DNA from: Tyzzerella sp.
GTDB lineage: Bacteria; Bacillota; Clostridia; Lachnospirales; Lachnospiraceae
DNA length: 64,000 nucleotides
NCBI GenBank assembly: GCA_017472665.1
Contig: JAFUOS010000013.1
Span: forward strand, 186,001 to 250,000
Direction: 5' to 3'
Shown here: positions 54,946 through 62,913 of the stretch, in pieces
Position numbering within the stretch: position 1 is the first letter of the stretch
Layout: each line of letters begins with the position of its first letter
The notes under the pieces: model-generated
Database searches by the model: none
The model's input: only the letters and a program-made list of their open reading frames with translations
Told to the model about the DNA's origin: nothing
Position numbers and translations under genes: made by a program

Positions 54946-54983
54946 TTGAAAATAAGGCTACACCTCACAAAAGATGTAGCCTT
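54946..54983 (-). terminator. Hairpin upstream of the RusA-like gene
   Basis: On the - strand AAGGCTACA pairs with TGTAGCCTT and is followed by ATTTTC. Confidence 0.65.
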
Positions 54984-54991
54984 GTAATACT

Positions 54992-55294
54992 TTATATCGC
55001 AGTTTCTTCCGTTTCGTCCTCGAAATCGTCCTCGAACCATGTATCTTCCTCGTCATATTCAGCGAGGTCGCTATAATCCGAAACCGATTTTGTAACAATA
55101 ACGTCTTTCTCCGCAACTTCATCCGCTACGGGTTTTACCGAGCGAGACGCTCTAATCTGTGCAAGATATGCTGAACCGCACGCTGGCGAACAAGCAACAT
55201 CCTGCCACCGGAAGACACCTGCGACATGACGCGCAGTATGGCAATACTCGTATTCCTTACCGCACACTTTACATTTCTTAGTCGCAGTTGCCAT
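54992..55294 (-). CDS. Small zinc-finger phage protein with acidic tail
   Basis: This 100-aa protein begins with a likely zinc finger: CKVCGKEYEYC, then H, and later CSPACG. Its C-terminal third is strongly acidic (EEDTWFEDDFEDETEETAI). Function is unknown. The finger resembles those of phage DNA- or RNA-binding proteins, and the adjacent RusA-like gene suggests a nucleic-acid role. The ribosome site TTAGGAGGTAG is strong. Confidence 0.65.
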   Translation of the reverse strand: MATATKKCKVCGKEYEYCHTARHVAGVFRWQDVACSPACGSAYLAQIRASRSVKPVADEVAEKDVIVTKSVSDYSDLAEYDEEDTWFEDDFEDETEETAI

Positions 55295-55311
55295 TATAAA
55301 CTACCTCCTAA

Positions 55312-56109
55312 TTATTCTGTTGCATCAGCAACATTTGCACCGAAGATAGTGTATGTCCACAAGTTTGCTCCAATACCGCAAGCACCAGCAAGAGCCTCAG
55401 CATCAAATGCGTGTACGGTTTGGTTATCGCCCATCTCTAAAGAGAATTCTCCAGAGAAGTCAGCCTTTGGAATATAGATTTGTACTCTGTAAACATTAGA
55501 GCATTTGTCCTCAGCTAAAGCATTGATATACATCTTGCATTTGCCAGAATATACATCGCTGTCATTTGCTAAAACATCAGCAATAATGCGTCTCTTGTAA
55601 CGAATCTCAATTTCAGAACCGTCAGCAATGTCAGTATGGAATGCCAAAGCTTTTGTTTCTGGATTGTAAGTAAACTTACCTTCACCAACTTCAGCAGCCT
55701 GCTCTAACGTAGCACCGAGAGAACCATTGTCATTACGTACATACAACGCTTCGATTTCAGCACCTTCTGTACCAATGGCAATATAGTCTGTTGAAGCAGC
55801 ACCACCAGAAACTACCTTATGGTCTGTCCAAGCAACTTCCGTTGTCTTATTTTCAAATTTTCCACCTGTTTGTAACTCAAGCAATCCACCAGATACGAGA
55901 CCGTTTGTACCACTGATTGTAACGGCTTTATTTCTCTTTAAGCTTGAAAGCTTACGTCCACCTTTACCAGTGATATCTGTCTTTTCTTCCGTATTGCTGA
56001 TTGTAGCGTTCTGCAATTCGTCCATTGTGAACTTATATGCTCCAGTTACTAAATCAAACACGTCGATTGTCTCAAGACTGGTAATTGTAATATCATTGAT
56101 ATTTACCAT
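55312..56109 (-). CDS. Major tail tube protein
   Basis: This is a 265-aa beta-rich protein in the position of the major tail protein, upstream of the chaperone-like and tape measure genes. Segments such as TGKGGRKLSSLKRNKAVTIS, GGLLELQTGGKFENKTTEVAW and YIPKADFSGEFSLEMGDNQT are typical of siphophage tube proteins. The ATG at 56109 follows AAGGAGGATATATCAC; the frame is open 15 codons further without support. Many copies stack to form the tail tube. Confidence 0.85.
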   Translation of the reverse strand: MVNINDITITSLETIDVFDLVTGAYKFTMDELQNATISNTEEKTDITGKGGRKLSSLKRNKAVTISGTNGLVSGGLLELQTGGKFENKTTEVAWTDHKVVSGGAASTDYIAIGTEGAEIEALYVRNDNGSLGATLEQAAEVGEGKFTYNPETKALAFHTDIADGSEIEIRYKRRIIADVLANDSDVYSGKCKMYINALAEDKCSNVYRVQIYIPKADFSGEFSLEMGDNQTVHAFDAEALAGACGIGANLWTYTIFGANVADATE

Positions 56110-56134
56110 GTGATATATCCTCCTTTTTGAAATT

Positions 56135-56161
56135 AAAAAGAACCCGTTTTGCAACGAGTTC
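56135..56161 (-). terminator. Hairpin upstream of the major tail gene
   Basis: On the - strand GAACTCGTT pairs with AACGGGTTC (one G-U) around GCAA and is followed by TTTTT. Confidence 0.8.
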
Positions 56162-56173
56162 AGCTTGTTTTTT

Positions 56174-56890
56174 TTATTTATGTGTTAGCCAGTTTAAATC
56201 TGACTGACTTAACTCTTTTGGGTTGATGTTACCGGTGTACACACCGAACATCCGATTATCATAGTCGACTTTCTTTAAGACTTGTCTAACACTTTCGTTA
56301 AATTGATAAATTGAAAGTTCTCTTGTCCCCTCAAAATCATATTTGTATTGTTCTGTGTTGACCATAGCGACTATGAGAGACTCAAGCTCAGAATCTTTTG
56401 AACGATTCCTGTTACGCTTTCGTTTTGCTCTTGCTCGTTCGAGCATATATGCTTTTGCTTCATCATTCGCAGGCTTTCTACGATTCTTCTCAAGATGATG
56501 TATTTTTCTAAGCACACTAGCAATATAGTTATGCACCAACTTATCTATTACAGCACCTGTTTCTGGATTTTTCAGAATAAAATGTCCGTTTGATGGGTTT
56601 TCTTCTAAGACAAATTTTGTCAAATCAAGATTTCCAAATACGAGAGAGGTATCTCTACGTTTTAAACCGTCGAACATCAATAAGAATAATTCATATTCAT
56701 TGATGGACGTAAAATCAATATGAGCATCATCAAGCTCAACCATCAAATCAATAGGCATAGCAGTTAATACTGTGATGAGATTATAATACACATCTTCCTG
56801 TTCTAATACATCTCCAACTTTTGGAATCATAATCTGAATATGTTCATTGATTGGATATGTGTTTTGATAAAGCATGTTTCGTGTAGCCAT
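56174..56890 (-). CDS. Phage protein, unknown (neck/tail region)
   Basis: This is a 238-aa protein between the connector genes and the major tail gene. It carries a strongly basic stretch (RARAKRKRNRNRSKDSELES) and ends in SQSDLNWLTHK. I recognise no domain. Similar proteins occur in Clostridia siphophages at this position. The ATG follows GAGGTGTATAGGA. Confidence 0.6.
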   Translation of the reverse strand: MATRNMLYQNTYPINEHIQIMIPKVGDVLEQEDVYYNLITVLTAMPIDLMVELDDAHIDFTSINEYELFLLMFDGLKRRDTSLVFGNLDLTKFVLEENPSNGHFILKNPETGAVIDKLVHNYIASVLRKIHHLEKNRRKPANDEAKAYMLERARAKRKRNRNRSKDSELESLIVAMVNTEQYKYDFEGTRELSIYQFNESVRQVLKKVDYDNRMFGVYTGNINPKELSQSDLNWLTHK

Positions 56891-56892
56891 TC

Positions 56893-57393
56893 CTATACAC
56901 CTCGTTTTCGATTGGAAGGAATCGGCTTGCTTACGCTTGAATTACGGTTGAAATCTTTTGCATAGAATGTCATTACTTTACCGTTATAATCAGTCATTGG
57001 CGCAAAACGTTTAACCGAATGTAGGTCTAATGTGCCAAGTCCATACTCAAAACTACCATTGATTTCTTTGCAAATTTCACAGCAGAGTTTATCAGTTCTG
57101 ATACCTCCTTCGTCGAGTCGTAATTTGCTTCTGTGCGTAAACACCCATACATATAGAATGGGGGTCAAAAATGTTTTACCTGTGACGGATTGAACGTCTA
57201 CATCAAAACAAATATATGTATTCCCATGTTCTACAGTTTCTGGGATATATTCGGTCGGAAATACGAGAGTGTATGCTAATCGTTTTGAATTATCCAGCGT
57301 AGCATCTTCATCTAATAATTTGATAATTGCTTCGTTGGTTAATAGGTCTTTCATCAACTTGTTCTTATAGTCGAAAAATTCCTCTAATTGCAT
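56893..57393 (-). CDS. Tail completion / neck-like protein
   Basis: This 166-aa protein follows the expected order of adaptor, stopper and tail-completion genes, which is the main evidence. It is beta-rich in the middle (DVDVQSVTGKTFLTPILYVW) and ends in a basic tail (PIPSNRKRGV). The ATG at 57393 follows GAGGTGTGGTTATA and its last base coincides with the end of the previous frame. Confidence 0.55.
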   Translation of the reverse strand: MQLEEFFDYKNKLMKDLLTNEAIIKLLDEDATLDNSKRLAYTLVFPTEYIPETVEHGNTYICFDVDVQSVTGKTFLTPILYVWVFTHRSKLRLDEGGIRTDKLCCEICKEINGSFEYGLGTLDLHSVKRFAPMTDYNGKVMTFYAKDFNRNSSVSKPIPSNRKRGV

Positions 57394-58145
57394 TATAACC
57401 ACACCTCTTTTCCAATGTTAGAAGATGAGTTATCTTCCTGATTATTGTTATCATTTTCCAACGGGAAATGACTATAATAATCGGCAATGCTTAATTCAAA
57501 ATTGTCCATATCTGTACTCATGGTTTCAGATAAGACAAACGTGAATACGCCTTGATTATTATATGTTTTACCTGCTTTCATTGGTTTTGTTAGCAGATAC
57601 GCATTTTTCTTGAGTGACAATGGGTCATCAACTAAAAATCTGTGTTCTCTGTCGAATTTCACAGTATCTGCATTGCGACCGATTGTAATGGCGATACGAG
57701 AATCTCCACGTGTAACAATGAAATCCCTATCTTCGTATTCACCACTCATGTATTTTGTTCCGTCTTCAACAACACACCATTGTTCGTGAATAATATCGGA
57801 ATCATCAATCCATTTTAACAAGTAATTACACTGAACTAACTTAACTCTGGTTTGAACTTCGACAGCAGCATCTTTTTCGGTAATTAACCAATGATGGTCT
57901 GCCCATTCTACAATCTCCCCAGCATTAAATGTTTCTCCCGGAAGAGAATACATAATTTTTTCGTCTAAGTTATCAGAATCAATTATTGCCACATTCATAG
58001 AGACATTGTTAATACTCACAACTTGATAAGACAATGAGTCTTGAAGTTTTGTATTCAATCGTCTTTGCTCACGCAATAATGTAGCATTACGTTTCGTAGA
58101 ACCGTGTGTATTGAGACGCTCTGTGTATGTTTTCCATGCGCTCAT
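57393..58145 (-). CDS. Head closure (stopper-like) protein, provisional
   Basis: This is a 250-aa beta-rich protein with a basic helical N-terminus (WKTYTERLNTHGSTKRNATL) and a Pro/Gly-rich middle (SLPGETFNAGEIVEWADHHW). Its position after the connector genes suggests a head-tail joining role. There is a C-terminal Asn/Asp-rich stretch. The ATG at 58145 has GGAGGTGTGTTA upstream. Confidence 0.5.
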   Translation of the reverse strand: MSAWKTYTERLNTHGSTKRNATLLREQRRLNTKLQDSLSYQVVSINNVSMNVAIIDSDNLDEKIMYSLPGETFNAGEIVEWADHHWLITEKDAAVEVQTRVKLVQCNYLLKWIDDSDIIHEQWCVVEDGTKYMSGEYEDRDFIVTRGDSRIAITIGRNADTVKFDREHRFLVDDPLSLKKNAYLLTKPMKAGKTYNNQGVFTFVLSETMSTDMDNFELSIADYYSHFPLENDNNNQEDNSSSNIGKEVWL

Positions 58146-58486
58146 TAACACACCTCCGTACTTGCATAAACAGATTTTAATTTATTACATATCGAAATTG
58201 CTCGGAACACTTCTCGCTTAACTATTACAACTGTACAAGACGGATTGTCGATTAAGTATTGAAGTATCGCTAAAAGTGTTAAATATTGAGGATTTTCACC
58301 AACTTCGGGTATAAAGTCCTTACATCCAAGTAATTCTGTTTGCAAACTCTGCATATATGTAATAAGTGAATCTTCGTTGTTTTCTCGCATAGGGAGAATC
58401 TTAAAAAATTGATTTACGAGATTGTGAAAATAGTTTTTCAGAAGATTCGTGGTAACTGGAGTTCCAGTAACAGTATTCACCATCAT
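58145..58486 (-). CDS. Small phage protein in the connector region
   Basis: This is a 113-aa helical protein of unknown function. Its start overlaps the stop of the gene upstream (TATGATG), which suggests translational coupling. No domain is recognised. Position suggests a head-tail connector component. Confidence 0.55.
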   Translation of the reverse strand: MMVNTVTGTPVTTNLLKNYFHNLVNQFFKILPMRENNEDSLITYMQSLQTELLGCKDFIPEVGENPQYLTLLAILQYLIDNPSCTVVIVKREVFRAISICNKLKSVYASTEVC

Positions 58487-58932
58487 AGATGTAAATCCGT
58501 TAAATCCCCAGTGTTATAGGAATATTCACGAATTAAACGTGTATAATCCTTTTGAGCCTTAGCATATGCGTTCCCTACACGCAGTAACAGCTCGGCAGGA
58601 GAGTAGACGCTAAAATCTTTTGTACTGATTGCATTTTCTAACAATTCCTGCTTATATACATATGGTTTAAGCCATTGTACGACCATTCCTTCTGAAACAA
58701 TATCAATAATTTCATCCATATCTTCGGAAGGAACACTAACAGCAAATTCTTTTGTTTCATCATTTGCGGTTGTACTGAAATCATATTTGCAGTTCTTTTT
58801 AAAACCACTAATAGCACGTTTCATATAACCATACACTTCATTATTCCTATCATCTTCAGGAAGCGATAGTAATTCATATTCAGTGATTTTGCTTAGAAAC
58901 GCACTAACAAACACATCATAAGGAACGCTCAT
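58483..58932 (-). CDS. Head-tail adaptor-like protein
   Basis: This 149-aa largely helical protein fits the position and fold pattern of head-tail adaptors: an acidic N-terminal helix bundle, then EDMDEIIDIVSEGMVVQWLK and the C-terminal YTRLIREYSYNTGD. It follows the capsid and a small head gene. The ribosome site is AAGGAGGCTGTAACTA. Confidence 0.6.
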   Translation of the reverse strand: MSVPYDVFVSAFLSKITEYELLSLPEDDRNNEVYGYMKRAISGFKKNCKYDFSTTANDETKEFAVSVPSEDMDEIIDIVSEGMVVQWLKPYVYKQELLENAISTKDFSVYSPAELLLRVGNAYAKAQKDYTRLIREYSYNTGDLTDLHL

Positions 58933-58946
58933 TAGTTACAGCCTCC

Positions 58947-59504
58947 TTATTTCTCAATTAACTCAACACCTAAAGACTCCTCTAGTGCTGTGATTGCTTT
59001 ATGAGAATCAATTTGCCCATCAATAATCAGTTGTCTTGCACGATATGCTGCCGATTTCTTCTGACCGGTGGATAATTCTGAAACAATTGCTTTGATTTCA
59101 TCAGCACTTTTCAAGAAGAGGTTATCAAACTCATCAATGCTGATTGCATTTTTGTAGAATTGGCGTACACCGAGGTAATCCACAATCCAATCCTCTTCAA
59201 ACATAAACCAGTTATTTTCAAAGAATTTCTTATATGTGTTTTTGGCGTTACGCAATTCACGTAATTCCATTTCTTGTTCAGCACCAAATGAATCCCAAAC
59301 AAAACGTTCGCCAGTTTTCTTACTGCGATATACTAATCTGCCTTGAAATCCATTACGAACAACCACATATTGTGTCGCGTCAATATCTTTTGGGATTAAA
59401 GTTTTTCTTTCGGTCACTGTAGCATTTACGGCACCGTCTTTTTTGTTAGTAACAGAAATGCCTTGACCATCAACTTTTATTGTTTTTGATGTATTTTTAC
59501 TCAT
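58947..59504 (-). CDS. Phage head-region protein, unknown
   Basis: This is a 185-aa protein between capsid and adaptor. It has a Thr/Lys-rich start, the segment YVVVRNGFQGRLVYRSKKTG with an aromatic EELR-type helix after it (MELRELRNAKNTYKKFF), and a helical C-terminus ending in ALEESLGVELIEK. I have no family name for it. The ATG follows AAGGAATATAAAAAGAC. Confidence 0.6.
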   Translation of the reverse strand: MSKNTSKTIKVDGQGISVTNKKDGAVNATVTERKTLIPKDIDATQYVVVRNGFQGRLVYRSKKTGERFVWDSFGAEQEMELRELRNAKNTYKKFFENNWFMFEEDWIVDYLGVRQFYKNAISIDEFDNLFLKSADEIKAIVSELSTGQKKSAAYRARQLIIDGQIDSHKAITALEESLGVELIEK

Positions 59505-59530
59505 GTCTTTTTATATTCCTTTCTTTCATT

Positions 59531-59556
59531 GAAAACGGGAGTCACAAAGACTCCCG
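59531..59556 (-). terminator. Hairpin after the major capsid gene
   Basis: On the - strand CGGGAGTC pairs with GACTCCCG (8 bp, 5-nt loop) and is followed by TTTTC. Placed after the most abundant structural gene, it would reduce expression of what follows. Confidence 0.8.
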
Positions 59557-59575
59557 CATATTGTTATACCTAAAA

Positions 59576-60592
59576 TTAGGCAGTCATTTCGTAACGACCG
59601 ATACCAGCGTTACCACCAGCTAATACGATACCCATTCCGTATTTTTCTCCGTAGAGATACTCTTGAGTAAAGTCAGCGTTGCTCATTGGGTCACCCATAA
59701 GAACAATCGGATTTCCTTCGTAAACAACCTTAATTGGTTTGTCGTCACCAGCGATGATTGTAATTACATCATCATCCATCACAAATTCAGTAGAACCTAC
59801 TTTATGACGTTGTGGCGCAGCAACTACAGGAGTTCCATAGAACTTACCGTAGTAACCCATGTTATAAAGGTCATTCTTTGAACCGTCGCTCTGAATAGAA
59901 GGAGCGAGATTACGAAGTGCTTTCTTTGTTCCGATGATTGTAGCCTGTTTTCCACCAGCAGCAGCTTCAACGTGAGAAATCAAGTCTAACAACTCGTCCT
60001 CATCATAAGCACCAGCTGTTGGGAAGTATGTAACACCACCGAATTGGTCAGCAGTTGCACCTGCCCACAAAGCATAAATATCATTCAACAGTTTCTGACG
60101 GAAAGATTCAGATACTTTGTTGATGAAATCGTTGAAGTCAACACGACCAGCGAGTACGCGATTTAACTCTTCATAAATTCTAACCATCTTGAGAGTAGTT
60201 GGAATAGAAGTTTCGCTTACTCCACCGAGTCTCTGACGACGAACGCCCTGAGTACCATCAGCAGCTTCAGCTACAATAAACAAGTTCTTATCTTCAACAA
60301 GGAATAAGTTCTTGTCACCTTCAGCAACATTACGGAAATCAACGAGAGCATTGAAGTATTCATCTCCCTGAAGTCCCTCAACAACAGTTCTGCTCAAAAC
60401 TTCTTCAAGTAAAGAGAACAAACCATTGCATTTACCATCACGCACATTCTTGAAGTCAAGTACAGTGCTTCCACCGTTTGCTTCAATAAGTGCATTCATC
60501 AGCACCTCATTAGACTGTGCTGCGGAGTATTTTTCAACTTTGCCTCTATAGTTATCAACGGCAAGTTTTACAATGTCTTTCATATCACTCAT
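59576..60592 (-). CDS. Major capsid protein
   Basis: This 338-aa protein fits an HK97-type major capsid protein. Features are a helical N-terminal arm, an E-loop-like region (VRRQRLGGVSETSIPTTLKM), a spine helix (FNDFINKVSESFRQKLLNDI), an axial domain with ATIIGTKKALRNLAPSIQSD, and late beta strands ending in GRYEMTA. It follows the protease/scaffold and decoration genes. The ribosome site is AAAGGAGACATAAGAA. Confidence 0.87.
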   Translation of the reverse strand: MSDMKDIVKLAVDNYRGKVEKYSAAQSNEVLMNALIEANGGSTVLDFKNVRDGKCNGLFSLLEEVLSRTVVEGLQGDEYFNALVDFRNVAEGDKNLFLVEDKNLFIVAEAADGTQGVRRQRLGGVSETSIPTTLKMVRIYEELNRVLAGRVDFNDFINKVSESFRQKLLNDIYALWAGATADQFGGVTYFPTAGAYDEDELLDLISHVEAAAGGKQATIIGTKKALRNLAPSIQSDGSKNDLYNMGYYGKFYGTPVVAAPQRHKVGSTEFVMDDDVITIIAGDDKPIKVVYEGNPIVLMGDPMSNADFTQEYLYGEKYGMGIVLAGGNAGIGRYEMTA

Positions 60593-60613
60593 TTCTTATG
60601 TCTCCTTTCCAAA

Positions 60614-61129
60614 TTAGTCCACTTTGATAACGTAGTATGTATAACGTCCTACGATTTCAACAGCGATGATTTTTCCAACAGCAGTAGCATCTGCTGTCGC
60701 AGAAGCTGCAACATTCAATTTTGTACCAGCAGCCAATTCAACAATGTTTCCAACAGCTGGTGCTTCAACTCCTGTTAAAGCTTCTTTTGTTACAGAGAAT
60801 TCATCTCCAGAATGTAAGTGGTATCCACGAACGTTCTTACCTGCTTCGTTAATAAACTCATCCAGATTACGAACTCTTTCGTCGTAAGCCACTTCCGGTG
60901 CAGCGATTAACACTACATCACTCAATTTGTCATTAGCCGCAACATCAGTAGCTACAAAGATTTCGCGTTCCCCTTCTACGAGAACAGTCATCTTTACAAC
61001 ATTACCGTTTTCAATTTCAGCGGCAGTATTTCCATCAGCACCCATATATCTTACGGATACCAAAGCTGTGCGCACATCAGTGCCAGCTAAGTTGTCTGTA
61101 CGAACAACACCATATTTTGCCTTTGCCAT
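60614..61129 (-). CDS. Capsid decoration-like protein
   Basis: This 171-aa protein lies directly before the capsid gene. It is beta-rich (NTAAEIENGNVVKMTVLVEG, AVGKIIAVEIVGRYTYYVIK), as expected for head decoration or fibre proteins. No specific family is recognised. The ATG follows AGGAGGTAAAAACAC. Confidence 0.6.
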   Translation of the reverse strand: MAKAKYGVVRTDNLAGTDVRTALVSVRYMGADGNTAAEIENGNVVKMTVLVEGEREIFVATDVAANDKLSDVVLIAAPEVAYDERVRNLDEFINEAGKNVRGYHLHSGDEFSVTKEALTGVEAPAVGNIVELAAGTKLNVAASATADATAVGKIIAVEIVGRYTYYVIKVD

Positions 61130-61149
61130 GTGTTTTTACCTCCTAAAAA

Positions 61150-62682
61150 TTAGTTATCTTCCGAGAAACCATATTTCTCGAAAAGTCCGCCATAAGGCTG
61201 TTTTTCTTTGTGTTCTTTATCAATTTTGATTTTTGGAACCGTTGTTGGTTCAGCAGAGAATTTTGCACTCACGCCTTGTCTACCACGTAATGCGAAACAT
61301 TTTTCTTCAAGTGTTTCAAGGTCATATTTCATGCAATCTGCTTTCAATGTTTCAAAAGCCTCGACACCGACTAAGTCCTCGAACTGAGCGAAAACTTCGT
61401 CGCGCTCACCTCTTGCAATAGTGTCCTCAATGTCGCTCTTATACTTTCTGAGTTCACTAAGTTCTGTCTCCATAGACGCAATCGTGTCAGAGGCAGATTG
61501 GTATTTTGCTGCAATATCAGCATTTGCTCGAAGTTGTTCTTCCATTTGAGAGAAAACCCCGAGAATTGGAGATGTTTGTTCACCCTCATCAAAATCAGCA
61601 ATCACATATTTCTTGCGTTTCTTGCTTTCAAAATCAATGTCGATATTGTCGCCATTAAATTCATACGAGAATCCATATAACAACCAATCGTTTGAATCCC
61701 AGCAATAAACTTCTTTTGCTTCAAAATCGCAATCAACATAGTAGTAACGAGAGCATTCGCCCCATTCGCGCTGCACCTTGACTGCGCTTAATGAACCGCA
61801 AATTTCTTCTACGATATTACTTGTGAGAGCAAATTTTTCAGGTACAACCGGTGGTTCAACAACCGGCGGTTGTGTCATTGCCTCAAACTTTTCTGTTAAT
61901 TCTTCAACTGTAAAATCTTCAATAGAGAAATCTAAAGTAGTAACATCAATGCCGTATTTTTCAATGAGTTCTTGTTTCTTATCCAATACCTTTTCTCCTC
62001 CTTCCGTCGAATATTCTGTTTGATGTGTATTGTCATCCTCTTGAGAGGGATTGACCGTTGTATAACTTTCCTTTAACTCAAGCATCATCTCGGAAAGCTG
62101 TTGCTTGAAATCTTGTTTTGCAAAAACAAGCGAAGCAGATTCAAAGCAAGGTTTACAATCTCCGAGCAAAGCAAATGCAGTAAACTCGAAGTCGTCAATA
62201 TGGTAGATGCCATCTACTGACTTTCCATCTTTGATTGTTAATTCCATACTTTGAGCCGTGATTCCGTCTCGTTTTACCTTTGCAAACGCAGGTTGACGTT
62301 TCCAAAGCAGTGTTTCAGCACACAGGTATTCATGCAGGTCACCGTTTTCTTCCTCAACGGTCTCCCAGAATACCTTTGCACTCTCAGGAATTACACCGAT
62401 AGGTTCAGTAATGTTAATAAGCCGTAAACTTCCATCGCCACTATGGACAAGTTCCATATCGTGACCGCCGATAGTATCAGCTTCTACGTCATAGTTACAA
62501 ACAACCGGGCAGTTGTAGATTGTCTTTAAACAACGTTCAAATGTTTCCTTTGATATGTAACTTTTGTTTTGGTTTTTACCGTGATACGCAATACGTAAGA
62601 CTCCGGCATCAAATGACGAATTGACCTCGCATAAATTGGTTAGAGATGATGAATATGTCAAATGTAAGACTTCCTGATTCAT
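61150..62682 (-). CDS. Prohead protease with scaffold-like C-terminus
   Basis: This 510-aa protein precedes the decoration and capsid genes. Residues 1 to about 200 resemble phage prohead proteases (YISKETFERCLKTIYNCPVV, YHIDDFEFTAFALLGDCKPC). The C-terminal third is coiled coil (QMEEQLRANADIAAKYQSAS and onward) and charged, as in scaffolding domains. Between them lies a Pro-rich linker and a beta stretch. The catalytic residues cannot be fixed from sequence alone. The ATG at 62682 follows GGAGGTTATTG. Confidence 0.72.
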   Translation of the reverse strand: MNQEVLHLTYSSSLTNLCEVNSSFDAGVLRIAYHGKNQNKSYISKETFERCLKTIYNCPVVCNYDVEADTIGGHDMELVHSGDGSLRLINITEPIGVIPESAKVFWETVEEENGDLHEYLCAETLLWKRQPAFAKVKRDGITAQSMELTIKDGKSVDGIYHIDDFEFTAFALLGDCKPCFESASLVFAKQDFKQQLSEMMLELKESYTTVNPSQEDDNTHQTEYSTEGGEKVLDKKQELIEKYGIDVTTLDFSIEDFTVEELTEKFEAMTQPPVVEPPVVPEKFALTSNIVEEICGSLSAVKVQREWGECSRYYYVDCDFEAKEVYCWDSNDWLLYGFSYEFNGDNIDIDFESKKRKKYVIADFDEGEQTSPILGVFSQMEEQLRANADIAAKYQSASDTIASMETELSELRKYKSDIEDTIARGERDEVFAQFEDLVGVEAFETLKADCMKYDLETLEEKCFALRGRQGVSAKFSAEPTTVPKIKIDKEHKEKQPYGGLFEKYGFSEDN

Positions 62683-62698
62683 CAATAACCTCCTATAA

Positions 62699-62726
62699 TA
62701 AAAAAGCCGTATGAAAACTCATACGG
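62699..62726 (-). terminator. Hairpin before the protease gene
   Basis: On the - strand CCGTATG pairs with CATACGG (7 bp, 6-nt loop) and is followed by CTTTTTT. Confidence 0.78.
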
Positions 62727-62906
62727 TTAAAATGTGAGAGTGTCCGAGAAGACATATTCAGATTCGTTTAATCCAAAACACATCTCTGGTTTATTCTCAA
62801 ACACAAAAATATTTTTTGTTTCATTACTTTTTAAAAGCGTATAACCTTCGGCAAGAAGTTTATCTTTTGCCGATTCGGTACACGCATATATAAATTTTCC
62901 ACCCAT
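62727..62906 (-). CDS. Small phage protein next to portal
   Basis: This is a 59-aa protein that begins MGGKFIYACTESAKDKLLAE and has an aromatic FVFENK segment in the middle. Short proteins of this look are common after portal genes in Clostridia phages; function is unknown. I place the start at the ATG at 62906, just after the portal stop; ATG at 62927 is an alternative. Confidence 0.6.
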   Translation of the reverse strand: MGGKFIYACTESAKDKLLAEGYTLLKSNETKNIFVFENKPEMCFGLNESEYVFSDTLTF

Positions 62907-62913
62907 TACTTCA

